From the NCBI RefSeq assembly GCF_002259795.1, contig NZ_MWXA01000002.1, positions 62,001 to 126,000 of the forward strand: a DNA stretch of 64,000 nt, read 5' to 3'. Both the position numbers and the translations under genes were made by a program. Source of the DNA: Bifidobacterium aquikefiri. Lineage in GTDB: Bacteria > Actinomycetota > Actinomycetes > Actinomycetales > Bifidobacteriaceae. Of the stretch, positions 44,307 through 53,097 are shown piece after piece. The notes under the pieces were generated by a model that did not search any database, had not been told where the DNA came from, and worked only from the letters and a program-made list of their open reading frames with translations. Each line of letters begins with the position of its first letter. The stretch's first letter is position 1.

Positions 44307-45713
44307 CTATCTTCCATGCAGCACCTCCGCCGGTCGCAGCCCGAGAATCGACCGAATGGCAGACAATGATGCCAACAGGATCGTGACAGCAAGCAGCACA
44401 AAGACCAGAACAAAGACCATAGGGCTCATCGAAATGCCGGAACCAAACACGACGTGTCCAATCACCTGCGCAGCCCCAGAACCAAGTGCAGTCCCAACGA
44501 GCGCACCCACCAGACTTACCACACCCGTTTCAAGAAGGATCAACCGGATCACCGCACCATCGCTCGCGCCAATCGCCTTGAGCAACGCGAATTCCGAGGA
44601 ACGTTCACCAATCGACGCTGCCATAAGATTCGCTACGGCAATGGCAGCTGAAATCAGACTCAGCACTGTCATAAGAATCATCACTGCCTGAGTCTTCTTC
44701 AGCACATCGCCCTGCAACGCGGCAACCTGACGCACCTGTTTGGCAACCGAACCAGGAATAACCTCCTCAATCTGATATGCAATTGACGAAGGATATGCAG
44801 TGCAATACCATGTTTCCCATTCTTCCTGAGAGAGTGCTGCAGGATTACGCGCCGCCTTCCTCGCCAGGTCATTTTCTGGCGTAGTCAGCGCTTTCACCTC
44901 GATGCGATCAACCGAATTTGGAGTATCGTTCAAGCGTTCGGCAGCTTCAGAAGTCATGTATATCGCATTGTCATCACTATCGCCTGATTGGAAGATGCCC
45001 ACAATGCGCACATGCTGTTCTCGGCCCGATTTATGCAGGGTGATGCTTCCACCGACCTGCACGTTCAACTGTTGGGCGAGCGTGCTGCCAATCATCGCCT
45101 CACTGTTTTCCATGCCAGACCGCTTGGTTATCTTGTCGGATGCCCAATTGCCCGTCACCTTCCACCACGAGCGCATGTTACGGATGCCGGCAACGGTGGA
45201 TTCGCCGGTATCGAGACTGAGCGTCTTCGCGAACCATGTGCCAACAATTGCCACAGACGATGACCCGGATCCGGGCGAAGAAGAGCACGATGCCTTCTGC
45301 GAATCATCGCGGCATACTTCCCCGACCGTTGCATGCATGTTCAACTGAGGCGCAAAATCCGTGATGTTATATGCCCAGAAGATCGTCTTGATCTTCTGCA
45401 CGTCAGATTCCTTCATGAATGCAGTGGGATCGGTATCGGTCGAACCTCCTGTTGCAGCGGCATTGCCCGAATCATCTCCGGAATCGGCGCCACCGGACGA
45501 ATACAGATCTGAAATCACCGCATCCGACTTTGGCTGTACGACGATATTCGAGCCATAGGTAGAAAGCTCGGCGTTTAACTTGTCACCGACATCAAACACG
45601 ACTCCAAGCATGGCAGTGCACACACAGGTCGAAAGCCCCACACTCACCGCAATCAGTATGCGACGGCGCAATTGCCTGCTTAACGAGCGAAACACCATAC
45701 GATTCAAGAACAT
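44307..45713 (-). CDS. FtsX/MacB-type ABC permease (first)
   Basis: A 468-residue permease of the same class as its neighbour: an N-terminal helix (RRRILIAVSVGLSTCVCTAM), an extracytoplasmic domain of about 280 residues with Ser/Gly/Asp-rich loops, and three C-terminal helices with the loop ERSSEFALLKAIGASDGAV. Two Cys residues in the outer domain (VCRDDSQKASCSSS) could form a disulfide. It is 12 bases downstream of the DUF2318 gene and is therefore co-translated with the iron-uptake genes. Confidence 0.93.
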   Translation of the reverse strand: MFLNRMVFRSLSRQLRRRILIAVSVGLSTCVCTAMLGVVFDVGDKLNAELSTYGSNIVVQPKSDAVISDLYSSGGADSGDDSGNAAATGGSTDTDPTAFMKESDVQKIKTIFWAYNITDFAPQLNMHATVGEVCRDDSQKASCSSSPGSGSSSVAIVGTWFAKTLSLDTGESTVAGIRNMRSWWKVTGNWASDKITKRSGMENSEAMIGSTLAQQLNVQVGGSITLHKSGREQHVRIVGIFQSGDSDDNAIYMTSEAAERLNDTPNSVDRIEVKALTTPENDLARKAARNPAALSQEEWETWYCTAYPSSIAYQIEEVIPGSVAKQVRQVAALQGDVLKKTQAVMILMTVLSLISAAIAVANLMAASIGERSSEFALLKAIGASDGAVIRLILLETGVVSLVGALVGTALGSGAAQVIGHVVFGSGISMSPMVFVLVFVLLAVTILLASLSAIRSILGLRPAEVLHGR

Positions 45714-45725
45714 CTCAGCATCACC

Positions 45726-47006
45726 TCAACTCTTGAAATGACTGGACAAAGCATCAAGATCCGCGGTGTTGATCACAATCGCGCCGTGGGTTGTCTTATA
45801 GGGGAAAGGAATCGGATTGCAACCACCCTTGAAACCGATGGTCGCAAGATTGATAGCGACATCGCAGCGTTTACAGATGATCTTCCCATCCTTTTCGTAG
45901 TATCCGGCATCGCCACAGTTATCACATGCATCAAGTCCGACACCGTATGCCCCCCCGTTCTTCTTGATAATGATGAACCGCATCACTGTGCCATCTTTCG
46001 CCTTGTATTGGAAGCGATGCAGATGCCCGTCCGAAACCTCAGAGAACTTGATCGTTGCGACATCATGGGAGAGCGAATAGCTTTCTGGAGGAGAGAGTAC
46101 CGGCTGTTTGTTGGTCTGTGCAACACCATAGGTCAATGCAACCGTGACACCAATGGCAACGATTACAGTCCACGCTGCCGAAAGCATCGCACGGCGCCTC
46201 AACGCCGTACGCCTACGCGAATCCGCTGGATTGCGTGCAACGGCGGGAATGCGGAAACCAGCAACAACACTTGCAATCGCGGGCACGATGAAAACCCATA
46301 CCTGTGCGATGATCAGCCAACTCGCATTATTGATGAGCCACACCAACACATGGAAGCTCAAGCCTTGAAGCATGATGTCGCCAACGGAAAGCATCAAGGT
46401 AACCAACGACGTCAGATGCTGAATAACAATCAAGGCAATCAACATCAGCGCTGCAACCGTAAACCATAACGGTGTGGCTGTGAGCCGTATTGATCTGATG
46501 ATGCATGCGACGATGATCGACGCTGCGACTCCCAGAATGAAGCCGAGCGCACGCAGCAGCATCTCGGAAGTGAATACCGGATCGCCTGGCTCAATGAAAA
46601 TCGTCAGTTCGAGTATCACATCAGGCAAGGCGCGAAATACGGTGAGGGCAATCGCAATACCAGCGACAGCATTTCCAATGTGAAGCCAGACTGCGTGATG
46701 AGCCCAATCGCGGGTGAGGCCACGCGCACGCACGATGACCATGATAAGCGCGATATCAGCGATAACGCAGCACACAAGCGTCGGATAGTTGATGAAGGTG
46801 CGCTGGATGATTACTGCGGTCGCACGCAAGGCCGCAAATACAACGGCTCCAAGTATGCCCACAACCAGTCCGATACAGCGCCAATGTGCGCTCAATGGCC
46901 GCTTTCGGCCTTCCCCAACCGAGAGCAGAACGTTCAGACACATAACGAGCAAAGCCGGGCCCAATGTCCCCGGCATCACGGTAACAAACTGTTCAAGCAT
47001 GTGCAC
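45726..47006 (-). CDS. DUF2318 domain-containing membrane protein (Fe-S-like)
   Basis: A 426-residue protein with about eight membrane helices and a C-terminal extracytoplasmic DUF2318 domain. That domain carries a cysteine cluster: CDNC (361-364), CKRC (378-381) and a further Cys at 396 in GGCNPIP. These could bind iron or an Fe-S cluster. Family members are found in FTR1/P19-type iron loci. The protein may reduce or bind iron at the membrane and hand it to the FTR1 permease (inference). It precedes the two FtsX permease genes with almost no gap. Confidence 0.92.
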   Translation of the reverse strand: MHMLEQFVTVMPGTLGPALLVMCLNVLLSVGEGRKRPLSAHWRCIGLVVGILGAVVFAALRATAVIIQRTFINYPTLVCCVIADIALIMVIVRARGLTRDWAHHAVWLHIGNAVAGIAIALTVFRALPDVILELTIFIEPGDPVFTSEMLLRALGFILGVAASIIVACIIRSIRLTATPLWFTVAALMLIALIVIQHLTSLVTLMLSVGDIMLQGLSFHVLVWLINNASWLIIAQVWVFIVPAIASVVAGFRIPAVARNPADSRRRTALRRRAMLSAAWTVIVAIGVTVALTYGVAQTNKQPVLSPPESYSLSHDVATIKFSEVSDGHLHRFQYKAKDGTVMRFIIIKKNGGAYGVGLDACDNCGDAGYYEKDGKIICKRCDVAINLATIGFKGGCNPIPFPYKTTHGAIVINTADLDALSSHFKS

Positions 47007-47145
47007 CCCTTCCCTGAAACAGTTTTCACACTCGCATTTCTGAATGGAGCTTCTGCCAATGCTTCAGAACCAATGTTGTCAGAACACCCTTCACAAATGC
47101 GAGCACATCACAGGCAACGTACAGCGTTATGTACCGCCTGACTCT

Positions 47146-47757
47146 TTACCACTCGTGTGGCGTGTAATCCCAGTTCCAGCTCACCGTCAATGGTGTTGTC
47201 CAGAAACGGCCCTTCACACCGGTTTCCGGGTCGACGTGCAGCATCCAGCCTTTGGATTCCGGCGATTCGATCTTATAGGTAAGCTTGTATGTTCCAGCCT
47301 TCTTGAGCATGATGTTTGCACCATAATGTGGGCCATCGGAAGCATTCATCTCCATGAAGGTTCCCGATTGAGTGTTACTGGCGTCGCTTTCATCAGTAAT
47401 GGTGTAATTCACCGTGAGATCGGGGACGAATTCACCTTTGCCGTAGCCGAGCTCATTATTGGCGAGCGCATGAATGTCCGCTTCCAAATGCATGTTTGCA
47501 TCCGCTGCCTTCAGACCCATGCCTGCCGGTTCCATATCGACTGGCTGGAAGAACACGGTGCCCACATTGAGTGGGCCAACCTGCTGGTCATCGCCGATGG
47601 GAACCTCCTCGAAGCCATTGGAACTGCTCGAAGAGCTATCGGATGCCGACGATGTACTCTTCGCGCTGCTGCTGGTGGCTGCCGAACCGCAGCCGGAGAG
47701 CGCAAGTGCTCCGGAAAGAACAAGCACGGCGGCTATCATGAGTTTATTCTTCTTCAT
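47146..47757 (-). CDS. Periplasmic iron-binding lipoprotein, P19/Tp34/FetP family
   Basis: A 203-residue lipoprotein. The signal peptide ends in the lipobox LSGC (Cys23), followed by a Ser-rich linker, then the Tp34/P19 domain (VGTVFFQPVDMEPAGMGL, EADIHALANN, DLTVNYTITD, ASDGPHYGANIML, LHVDPETGV). The Met and His residues in these segments are the copper/iron ligands of P19 and FetP. These proteins bind Cu and Fe and feed FTR1-like permeases. It sits directly downstream of the FTR1 gene, as in Campylobacter and E. coli Fet systems. Confidence 0.94.
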   Translation of the reverse strand: MKKNKLMIAAVLVLSGALALSGCGSAATSSSAKSTSSASDSSSSSSNGFEEVPIGDDQQVGPLNVGTVFFQPVDMEPAGMGLKAADANMHLEADIHALANNELGYGKGEFVPDLTVNYTITDESDASNTQSGTFMEMNASDGPHYGANIMLKKAGTYKLTYKIESPESKGWMLHVDPETGVKGRFWTTPLTVSWNWDYTPHEW

Positions 47758-47879
47758 ATTTCTCTTATTCCTTGTTTTATAGGGTTATTGATTGGTTTCA
47801 GTTGAAGTTGTATGTGCCGCTCTACAGTCCGTCCATTCAATGCCTCGTCCTGCGACTGCTCGTGTTGCAAGAGACTGCG

Positions 47880-49574
47880 TTATTCGGCCGTCTGTACATT
47901 GCGTTCTCTTCGAGAGCGAATCACCGAAATCAGCAGCAGGGCAATGACTGCAATGATTGCGATGATCTGTGCAGCAATGGTCTGCGCGTATGGATACAGA
48001 CCAAGCCAATCGTTCGTTGGAACGGATGGGTAATAGGTCGCAGGAATCAGGTCGCCTTCGATAAGTGCGTGCACGCCGCCTCCGGCGAAAATCACCACCA
48101 TGATTGCCATCAGGGCGCTGGTGATCACGAAGAATGGTCGAATCGGGATCTTCACCGAAGTGAAGCGGATCAGCAGGAATATGCATACCAGCAGAATCGC
48201 CGCCGCCGCGAATCCAGCCCATATCTCGCGGCTTCCACTGGGCGCCATCGTGAAGATCGCCTGATAAAACATCACGGTCTCGGCTCCCTCGCGGAACACA
48301 GCAAGGAATGAGAGCAGTGCAAGCGAAATGACATTGCCGGTCGACACGGCCGCTACCGTCTTCTCCTTGATGTAACGATTCCAGGATTCAGCCGACGATT
48401 TGGAAAGCATCCAACTGCTCGTGAAGAGCAGCATGACCATGGCGATCAGCGCGGTCACACCTTCAAGCATCTCCTGATGTGCACCAGCCGAGCTGAACAC
48501 AAAGGTGAAGAGCAGTGCAACCAAACCGCTCCCAACAAGGCCTGCCAGAATGCCCCAATAGATGTATCTGATCTTGTCCCTGTGACCAGCCTTAAGCAGG
48601 TATGCGATGATTGCCGCGACAACGAGAATCGCTTCCAGACCTTCACGGAGCAACACGACGAAAGCCTGACCGAAGGCGCTCGTAAAGAATGCAGTCATCG
48701 GGCTTACTGTGCCTGCGGCACCGCCGTCCAGAATCGATGCATCCTTGACAAGCATCTTCTTGAGCTCAGCAACAAGATTGGCAATGGTTGTCTTCGATTC
48801 GCCCTTCACCATCGCCATGCGCGTCTCTTTGAACTGGTATTCAACCTGTGAGACGCGATTGCCACTGATGGCGTTCATCACGGTCTTTTCGAAGCCAAGC
48901 TTCTCGTAATACTGGTAATACGCCTCGTTGACGAGGTCAGATCCTTTGCGGCCATCACCGGAATCACTGGCCTTTTGAGCCTTGTCAAGAATCTTCGTCA
49001 TCTGCGATGCAACTTGAACCCAAGTTCTTGATCCCTTGCCGTTGTTCTTGTTTTTTTTCGCAGCATCAAGTTTTTTACGGTCGGCCTCGATTTGCGCATT
49101 CAATGCTTTTGCGTATGCCGGCGGCTTGGCGAGTGATGTGTCGGCATCGAGTTTCTGAGCCGCTGCATTCACCTGCTGGTCGAGCGTGGCAATCTGCTGC
49201 TGAATCTTCTCGCCATTGCCAGTCATGTATGAAAGCTGCTGGATATCTTGGAACTCTTGCTGCAACTGCTGCTGCGTCTGATCACCGAGTTTTTCGCTGG
49301 TAACGCTTGCGAAGTTTGTAGCCACATACAAGGTGTTGTAGGCACTGCCAAAATCCGATGCCGCCCCTGCCGTGTCACCGGATGCATAGCCTTGTTGTCC
49401 CTCGCTCAGCTGCTTTGAGATGGCGGTGGAAACGTCACTCCAAGTTGCGTATTGAATGGTATCTGCCGCGTGTGCTGCGGTGGGTACGAACATGGCAGCA
49501 ATCGATAGCAGCGCAATGCCAAGTGCTACAACCGCTCGTAAGCCTTTGCGTTGAACAAGAGGTTCATGCTGCAT
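47880..49574 (-). CDS. FTR1-family iron permease with extracytoplasmic N-terminal domain
   Basis: A 564-residue protein. A signal peptide ending near AAHA (about residue 37) precedes a Gln-rich helical extracytoplasmic domain (40-280), then a seven-helix FTR1 permease. The two iron-translocating REXXE motifs are present: REGLE at 310-314 and REGAE at 428-432. FTR1/EfeU proteins import iron across the membrane, usually after oxidation by a partner. It starts the leftward iron operon, with GGAG before ATG 49574. Its promoter region is shared with the divergent apbE gene. Confidence 0.95.
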   Translation of the reverse strand: MQHEPLVQRKGLRAVVALGIALLSIAAMFVPTAAHAADTIQYATWSDVSTAISKQLSEGQQGYASGDTAGAASDFGSAYNTLYVATNFASVTSEKLGDQTQQQLQQEFQDIQQLSYMTGNGEKIQQQIATLDQQVNAAAQKLDADTSLAKPPAYAKALNAQIEADRKKLDAAKKNKNNGKGSRTWVQVASQMTKILDKAQKASDSGDGRKGSDLVNEAYYQYYEKLGFEKTVMNAISGNRVSQVEYQFKETRMAMVKGESKTTIANLVAELKKMLVKDASILDGGAAGTVSPMTAFFTSAFGQAFVVLLREGLEAILVVAAIIAYLLKAGHRDKIRYIYWGILAGLVGSGLVALLFTFVFSSAGAHQEMLEGVTALIAMVMLLFTSSWMLSKSSAESWNRYIKEKTVAAVSTGNVISLALLSFLAVFREGAETVMFYQAIFTMAPSGSREIWAGFAAAAILLVCIFLLIRFTSVKIPIRPFFVITSALMAIMVVIFAGGGVHALIEGDLIPATYYPSVPTNDWLGLYPYAQTIAAQIIAIIAVIALLLISVIRSRRERNVQTAE

Positions 49575-49644
49575 TTTCGACTCTCTCCAAAGGTTTCTTC
49601 AAGTGTTCTCGGTACAATCGCCTTGCGATGGGCGCGTGAAGGGT

Positions 49645-49658
49645 GTGATGAATATCAC
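49645..49658. promoter_or_regulatory. Palindrome in the FTR1 / ApbE divergent region
   Basis: GTGAT-GAAT-ATCAC is a perfect 5-bp inverted repeat about 70 bases before the FTR1 start. An iron-responsive repressor site is expected somewhere in this 213-base region, but this palindrome does not closely match the consensus of Fur or DtxR boxes as I know them. Confidence 0.3.
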
Positions 49659-49787
49659 CAATCCCATAATGTAATCTGAAAAAGCTAAGATATACAGTCT
49701 TGTTATTTTAGGATTTATAGTGTAAAGATTGATTTCTTGTGCAATGGTGGGGTTTCTGGGTCAACCTTGGAAGGGCGATGATGCACT

Positions 49788-50870
49788 ATGAGCGTGTTAT
49801 CTCATATAGTGACCTTCCCGAAAGCACTAGGGACCGGCATCATCATCGCTGTTGACCAGCTCCCAGCGCAGGATTTTCACGATGTCATTGCTGAGATGAT
49901 TGAAAAATTTGAGATTGAATTGTCCAGATTCCGAGACGACTCCACAGTGAGCGCCATGGCCCATGCCAAGCATGGAGGAACTTTTGATTTCTCTGCAACT
50001 CTGACTTCCATATTCGAAATATATGATGCCCTCTACTCCGCTACCGCGGGTGCCATAGACCCGCTTGTTGGTGCAGATTTGGTGCGATTGGGTTATAGCC
50101 CCGGCTTGAGTTTCCAGATGCAGCCCGACGCGCTGGCACATAACGGCGCAGCTCATGGTCGACCATGCTGGGCAGAAGCCGTTGAACGCGATGGTTCTAT
50201 GTTGCGCACTCATCGCGCCGTCCAGCTCGATTTTGGCGCAGTCGGCAAGGGCTTCATCGTTGATGTGATTGCCGACCAGATTGCAGACCAATGTGGGCCG
50301 CAGACATCCTATGTCATCGATGCCGGTGGGGACTTGCGCATACACACATCGCAACCACAGTCCATAGCTCTCGAAGATCCGCTCGATACAACGCGGGCCG
50401 TGGGAACGGCTTCAGTCAGCGATGCTTCCTTCTGTGCATCTGCTCCCAGTAGGCGGCATTGGTTCGTGAAAGACCCCAACTACACGAATGCCATCAAAGA
50501 TTCCAATACTTCCAAGGAATCCGCCAATGAATCGCACAGATCTTCCGCCGCCCAATCCATTGAGCAATCCATCGCGAAAGATTCCCATCTGCTGCTCATG
50601 CATCATCTGCTCAACGCAATTGATGGAGAACCGGCACGAAGTATCGCTGCCACATGGGTACAGGTTGCAAAAGAAGACAACCCAGAGAACGTTCGCAACC
50701 ATCCCACCGCCTGGGCAGACGGCATCTCAACCGCACTCTTCGTCACCAACCCCAACGATCTGGCATTGAGGCTTGCCGACCAAGTCACCTTCGACTGCGC
50801 GATCCTCAACGTCCAACGCCGAGCCAGCACATCAGAGCATTTCCCAGGCACGTTCTTCACCCACGAATAG
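49788..50870 (+). CDS. apbE: FAD:protein FMN transferase (ApbE)
   Basis: A 360-residue enzyme that attaches FMN to Ser/Thr of target proteins through a phosphoester bond. ApbE marks are SRFRDDS (47-53), AIDPLVGADLVRLGY, DFGAVGKGFIVD (148-159) and VIDAGGDLRIH (177-186). A stretch rich in Ser, Asn and Lys (about 230-275), which is not in the core family, interrupts the second half. It has no obvious signal peptide, as in some cytoplasmic bacterial ApbE proteins; the lipoprotein target would then be modified before or during export, or by another route. It is divergent from the FTR1 gene. Confidence 0.92.
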   Translation: MSVLSHIVTFPKALGTGIIIAVDQLPAQDFHDVIAEMIEKFEIELSRFRDDSTVSAMAHAKHGGTFDFSATLTSIFEIYDALYSATAGAIDPLVGADLVRLGYSPGLSFQMQPDALAHNGAAHGRPCWAEAVERDGSMLRTHRAVQLDFGAVGKGFIVDVIADQIADQCGPQTSYVIDAGGDLRIHTSQPQSIALEDPLDTTRAVGTASVSDASFCASAPSRRHWFVKDPNYTNAIKDSNTSKESANESHRSSAAQSIEQSIAKDSHLLLMHHLLNAIDGEPARSIAATWVQVAKEDNPENVRNHPTAWADGISTALFVTNPNDLALRLADQVTFDCAILNVQRRASTSEHFPGTFFTHE

Positions 50871-50927
50871 CTGGGGATTAACTGAGTAGCTCAAAAGCAC
50901 CGATAAGCTAAAGAGTTGAGAGTGCCG

Positions 50928-51440
50928 TTAAATTCCCATCAATTGCATTGTCTCGGTTTCCTTCTTCCAAGGTGTTTCATAAGAAGGTCTTAAGAGACCA
51001 TTATACGAAAACTCACGAATGCCTTCCCTATAATAATTGTTGTAAACCCCTTCAAGCTTGAAATTAAAGTATTTGAAAATACCTTCAAAACTGTCGTTGA
51101 TCTCTTCAGGTGTAGTTATAAGTGGATAAGCCGTGCCCAACACATCTAAAGCTGCCCCTACAAGCATTGTGCCTATGCCTTGCTCCCTGTATTTGGGCAA
51201 AACGCGTATCGCACAAATCTTTTTTTCGGCCGGAGAGTCCTTGAGTACCTCCGCCCCTTGAACTGAACCGTCATCGCCAATAAAGAACAGTATCTGTCTT
51301 GTAATGCCCATATCAGGTAGTACTTTTTTTGAGAACCAATCATCGAAGTCGGGATAAAAATGAGATATACATAATCTATACGCATCAATGGCCCCGAATC
51401 CGGAGCTATAATCGGTACACAAAACAATCTTTCCAGTCAT
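50928..51440 (-). CDS. GNAT-family N-acetyltransferase-like protein
   Basis: A 170-residue protein with the acetyl-CoA-binding motif A of GNAT enzymes: IRVLPKYREQGIGTMLVGAA (79-98), where R85-x-x-G-x-G is the pyrophosphate loop. The rest matches no specific subfamily I recognise. ATG at 51440 follows AAGGAG. The gene and its two upstream neighbours are visibly richer in A+T than the flanking genes, which suggests transfer. It is the last gene of a three-gene unit with a membrane-anchored unknown and an ASCH-fold protein. The acceptor may be an amino acid, tRNA or protein; it cannot be predicted. Confidence 0.8.
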   Translation of the reverse strand: MTGKIVLCTDYSSGFGAIDAYRLCISHFYPDFDDWFSKKVLPDMGITRQILFFIGDDGSVQGAEVLKDSPAEKKICAIRVLPKYREQGIGTMLVGAALDVLGTAYPLITTPEEINDSFEGIFKYFNFKLEGVYNNYYREGIREFSYNGLLRPSYETPWKKETETMQLMGI

Positions 51441-51486
51441 CTCGACTCCTTTCTTTTACCAATTTGATTGACTAAGTAATAGTCTA

Positions 51487-52491
51487 TCAACTCCACCCCC
51501 ATGTGCTGAATAAGAAATGCTCAATTATATCTGAACCAATTGTCAAGACGATGAGGATCGAAAGATAAATCAATATAGTTCTGACATTAAACTCATGTAA
51601 ACGCAATTTAATATAATTGCGATAACCATCGCTCGGTTTTTTCACACTAGTTTTCCAGTGCCAAGCGATAACATCGTTTTTGACCTGCGCTGGAACATAG
51701 TTTTTCCAAACGTTTTTTTCCAACAAACGACGTTCTTTAAGTTCCTCTGCAGAATCTACATCCACACTTGCATCTGTCATCAAAAGAAAATGGATTGGCT
51801 CTATCACAAGATGAACATTTGTCTTCGAATTTTCTGAAATATTATCTGAAATATCCAGCGGCAACGTCCTGTAGTCGTTGAGCCTGAAATCGATGACTTC
51901 TTCCTTCGCAAACGCGTTGGTAAGCAAAGTATCCTTCGAAGAGGAATCCAAAACTAATTTTGAAATTCCTGAACCTGTTATTCTGAAACGATAATAGATT
52001 GGTAAAGACGCCTCGTTCGAGTCAGGTACTGTAATCTTCAACATCGTTCCTTGCGAATGTTCCTCTAACTCGAGAAGCCTCGTCTCAGGAATGCCTTTAA
52101 TTGAATACAGCATAAAGTTGGACTCCGATGGCTCATTGATCAAAGTCGCAGTTGAATAATTGTGGCCATCAGGTTTTGTTAACGTACACCGATCATTAAA
52201 AACTGCACCAAGTACATTCTGATCAAGCTTAGTCTGTAAATCCTCAATATCGGCATCCAAAATCCGAAATGGGCAGAAAAATATGATTGATTCAGCGATT
52301 TTGCTTATGGGCACAGCTTCTTCTGACCCATTTTTCTCTTGCGAAAGCATAAAACCCACGTCAAGATTAACATTGCGACTACTACTTTTCTGGTTAGTCC
52401 ATAGATTGAAATTCAATAGGAGCTTGAGTTTGGAATCAGTGGCATTCCCCTCAGGTCGCGCTTTCTTGCACCATACTGCAAAACTCTCCAC
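51487..52491 (-). CDS. Unknown protein with a C-terminal membrane anchor
   Basis: A 334-residue protein I do not recognise. It is mostly soluble with many beta-like segments, and ends in one hydrophobic helix (ILIYLSILIVLTIGSDII, about 310-328) followed by a short tail. It thus looks like a tail-anchored protein with its bulk in the cytoplasm. The start is GTG at 52491, supported by GGAGG five bases upstream; TTG at 52509 is an alternative. The base composition is A+T-rich like its two neighbours. It lies 41 bases after the ASCH-fold gene and 46 before the GNAT gene, so the three are likely co-transcribed. Confidence 0.75.
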   Translation of the reverse strand: MESFAVWCKKARPEGNATDSKLKLLLNFNLWTNQKSSSRNVNLDVGFMLSQEKNGSEEAVPISKIAESIIFFCPFRILDADIEDLQTKLDQNVLGAVFNDRCTLTKPDGHNYSTATLINEPSESNFMLYSIKGIPETRLLELEEHSQGTMLKITVPDSNEASLPIYYRFRITGSGISKLVLDSSSKDTLLTNAFAKEEVIDFRLNDYRTLPLDISDNISENSKTNVHLVIEPIHFLLMTDASVDVDSAEELKERRLLEKNVWKNYVPAQVKNDVIAWHWKTSVKKPSDGYRNYIKLRLHEFNVRTILIYLSILIVLTIGSDIIEHFLFSTWGWS

Positions 52492-52532
52492 TGAAGCCTC
52501 CGGGACCAATGAATTTGAGTAGTTCTCAGTAA

Positions 52533-52907
52533 TTATACATACATAAAAGACTGAGGTGGGCGTGTAATTCGATTTGACAATTGACAGAGTCTTAGGCCAC
52601 TTGCATATCTTCTTGGATCACTTAATTTGATTGCGTATGCCTCGGATAGGTCCGTAAAGTATTGGATAAAGGAATCGTGATCGATACAGCCAAACTCATG
52701 GGTATTTCTCCAAATTGTCTCAAGATCATCATGCATTATTGCATCTATATGAACTTGACCAATAACTTTGGATACTGGGTGCGTAGCATATATCAGCATT
52801 GTATTGACCGACGTATCAGAGAAGATCCTTCGTCTATATTCATAGCGTTTTTCACCAGAAAGTATCGCATTCGCGAAGCACGGTTTTATTGACATGAGCA
52901 CTCTCAT
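52533..52907 (-). CDS. ASCH/PUA-like domain protein
   Basis: A 124-residue protein. Its N-terminus VLMSIKPCFANAILSGEKRYEYR fits the ASCH fold, quoted in key parts as SIKP, A-x2-I-x-SGEK and YEYRRR. This is followed by MLIYATHPVSKVIGQVHI and a Trp-containing middle (DLETIWRNT). ASCH domains are PUA-related and thought to bind RNA or modified nucleotides. ATG at 52907 follows AAAGGA; extension to 53000 is unlikely. It is the first gene of the A+T-rich three-gene unit with the tail-anchored unknown and the GNAT protein. Confidence 0.8.
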   Translation of the reverse strand: MRVLMSIKPCFANAILSGEKRYEYRRRIFSDTSVNTMLIYATHPVSKVIGQVHIDAIMHDDLETIWRNTHEFGCIDHDSFIQYFTDLSEAYAIKLSDPRRYASGLRLCQLSNRITRPPQSFMYV

Positions 52908-53097
52908 GTTGTTTCCTTTCTTGACAATACTAATTAAGAGTAGTTGTGTTTGTCTTCCTTCGTCCTCGGCTGCACTTGCCCATTTCCAAGTTCGCGCCAA
53001 GCGGATAGGCGGTGGGTCTTAGATATATCGGTTCTCAATCTCTACAGTGGTAGGCAAAAGAGTCAGACAAAAACTGAACATAGAAGAGGGAAGAAAC

